DNA from: Limanda limanda
Lineage: Eukaryota > Chordata > Actinopteri > Pleuronectiformes > Pleuronectidae
NCBI RefSeq assembly: GCF_963576545.1
Contig: NC_083646.1
Coordinates: forward strand, 14,115,238 to 14,179,237
DNA length: 64,000 nt
Direction: 5' to 3'
Both the position numbers and the translations under genes were made by a program. The notes below the pieces were generated by a model, which worked only from the letters and a program-made list of their open reading frames with translations, was not told the origin of the DNA and ran no database searches. Position 1 is the first letter of the stretch. Each line of letters begins with the position of its first letter. This document shows, in pieces, positions 63,422 to 64,000 of this stretch.

Positions 63422-64000
63422 ATATACAGTAAGAAACAATAAGTTATGGGCACTTGCGGTGCTACGGTGCAGTGATTGGTTTCGGATAAATTATGTGCTG
63501 GGGGGGGGGGGGGGGGTCTGTGTGATGCAGTGGGCTTGTTTGTGAGCCCCACTGCCATGGGGAAAAAACTGTGTATTTGTCCAAGCTTGGAAGAAGAGGT
63601 GTGATAACTGTGGAGGGGAGTTGGGAATGTGGGGAACTGGTCCATTGTCTGTCGAATCTGCAGTTAAAGTTATTCAGGTCATTTGCAAGTTTGAGGTCTT
63701 CCACAGAGTGGGGGGATTTGGTTTTACAGCCGGTGATCACCCGAAGGCCTTTCCAGACTGACGAGGAGTCATTGGCTGCAAATTGTTGCTCCAGCTTCTT
63801 GGAATACTGTCGTTTGGCTTCCTTAATCTCCTTGCCAAACGAGTATTTAGCCAGTCTGAACCTTTCCATGTCCCCACTCTTGAAGGCCACCTCTCTCTCC
63901 AAACGGAGCTGTTTGAGTTTTGCTGTGAACCAGGGCTTGTCGTTGTTGTAACTCACCCTGGTGCGTGTTGGAATACATATGGCCTCTACCACTTCCTGTG
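63422..64000 (-). mobile_element. LINE (CR1/L2/Rex-like) fragment, internally deleted, cut by the window edge
   Basis: On the minus strand 63645-64000 encodes NNDKPWFTAKLKQLRLEREV, then FKSGDMERFRLAKYSFGKEI and KEAKRQYSKKLEQQF, later SVWKGLRVITG and LANDLNNFNCRFDRQ. This is the region between the endonuclease and reverse transcriptase of fish non-LTR retrotransposons. The frame is open to the window edge. After DRQ the expected reverse transcriptase is missing and the sequence passes straight to 3'-untranslated-type DNA with a run of 17 C (63500-63516), so the copy is dead. Its 3' part continues past the hAT insertion at 61995-62150. Confidence 0.75.

Noticed and set aside
63003..63432. Plus-strand open frames of about 110-120 codons
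   Set aside because: They are translations of the antisense strand of the SINE and of the hAT right end, not genes.

Overview
The window is nuclear genomic DNA of a ray-finned (teleost) fish. Supporting signs are split genes with GT-AG introns, long CA/GT, CT and tetranucleotide microsatellites, fish-type tRNA-derived SINEs, hAT transposons with Tol2-like ends, and a fish-type C2H2 zinc-finger gene. There are no prokaryotic operons, ribosome-binding sites or CRISPR arrays. Nearly all long open frames are chance frames, often through CA or CT repeats.

Region 1 (1 to about 52,250, minus strand) is the 5' part of the formin gene fhod3. Four coding exons are recognisable by their protein sequence and clean splice sites: exon 1 at 51569-51733 (start codon 51731-51733), exon 2 at 45455-45561, exon 3 at 39171-39235 and exon 4 at 965-1032. 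They total 405 bases (135 codons), the phases join without a break, and the rest of the gene lies left of the window. Intron 3 is about 38 kb. The introns hold microsatellites and old dispersed repeats but no other exon I can support. A CpG-rich block at 51760-52250 is the probable promoter and 5' leader.

Region 2 (52,300 to 57,250) holds, on the plus strand and head-to-head with fhod3, two exons that encode the C-terminal end of an SLC6A18/19-like amino-acid transporter (54839-55001 and 55103-55288). The other exons of such a gene are missing from the space available, and the best acceptor of the first exon brings in an in-frame stop, so a truncated duplicate or pseudogene is most likely. 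A nearby open frame of unknown function (53957-54267) has hydrophobic segments and a strong splice donor but no ATG. Dispersed repeats and a SINE follow.

Region 3 (57,400 to 61,760, minus strand) is a complete two-exon fish C2H2 zinc-finger gene. Exon 1 (61458-61743) encodes a charged helical module and exon 2 (57887-58872) an acidic linker and six fingers, giving 423 residues. Past the stop codon, in the same frame, lie decayed remains of two more fingers. Its 2.6-kb intron contains an old dispersed repeat with strong GC-rich hairpins and a 1,230-bp hAT transposon with an exact 8-bp target duplication and a broken BED-finger transposase exon.

Region 4 (62,000 to 64,000) is a three-level nest: a minus-strand LINE fragment carries a second hAT element (62151-63421, exact 8-bp target duplication), which in turn carries a tRNA-derived SINE.

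The genes are functionally unrelated: an actin-assembly factor, a transporter relic and a predicted DNA-binding regulator. I found no new multi-gene system. The most interesting items are the orphan SLC6 exons, the shortened and internally duplicated zinc-finger gene, and the exactly datable nested insertions.
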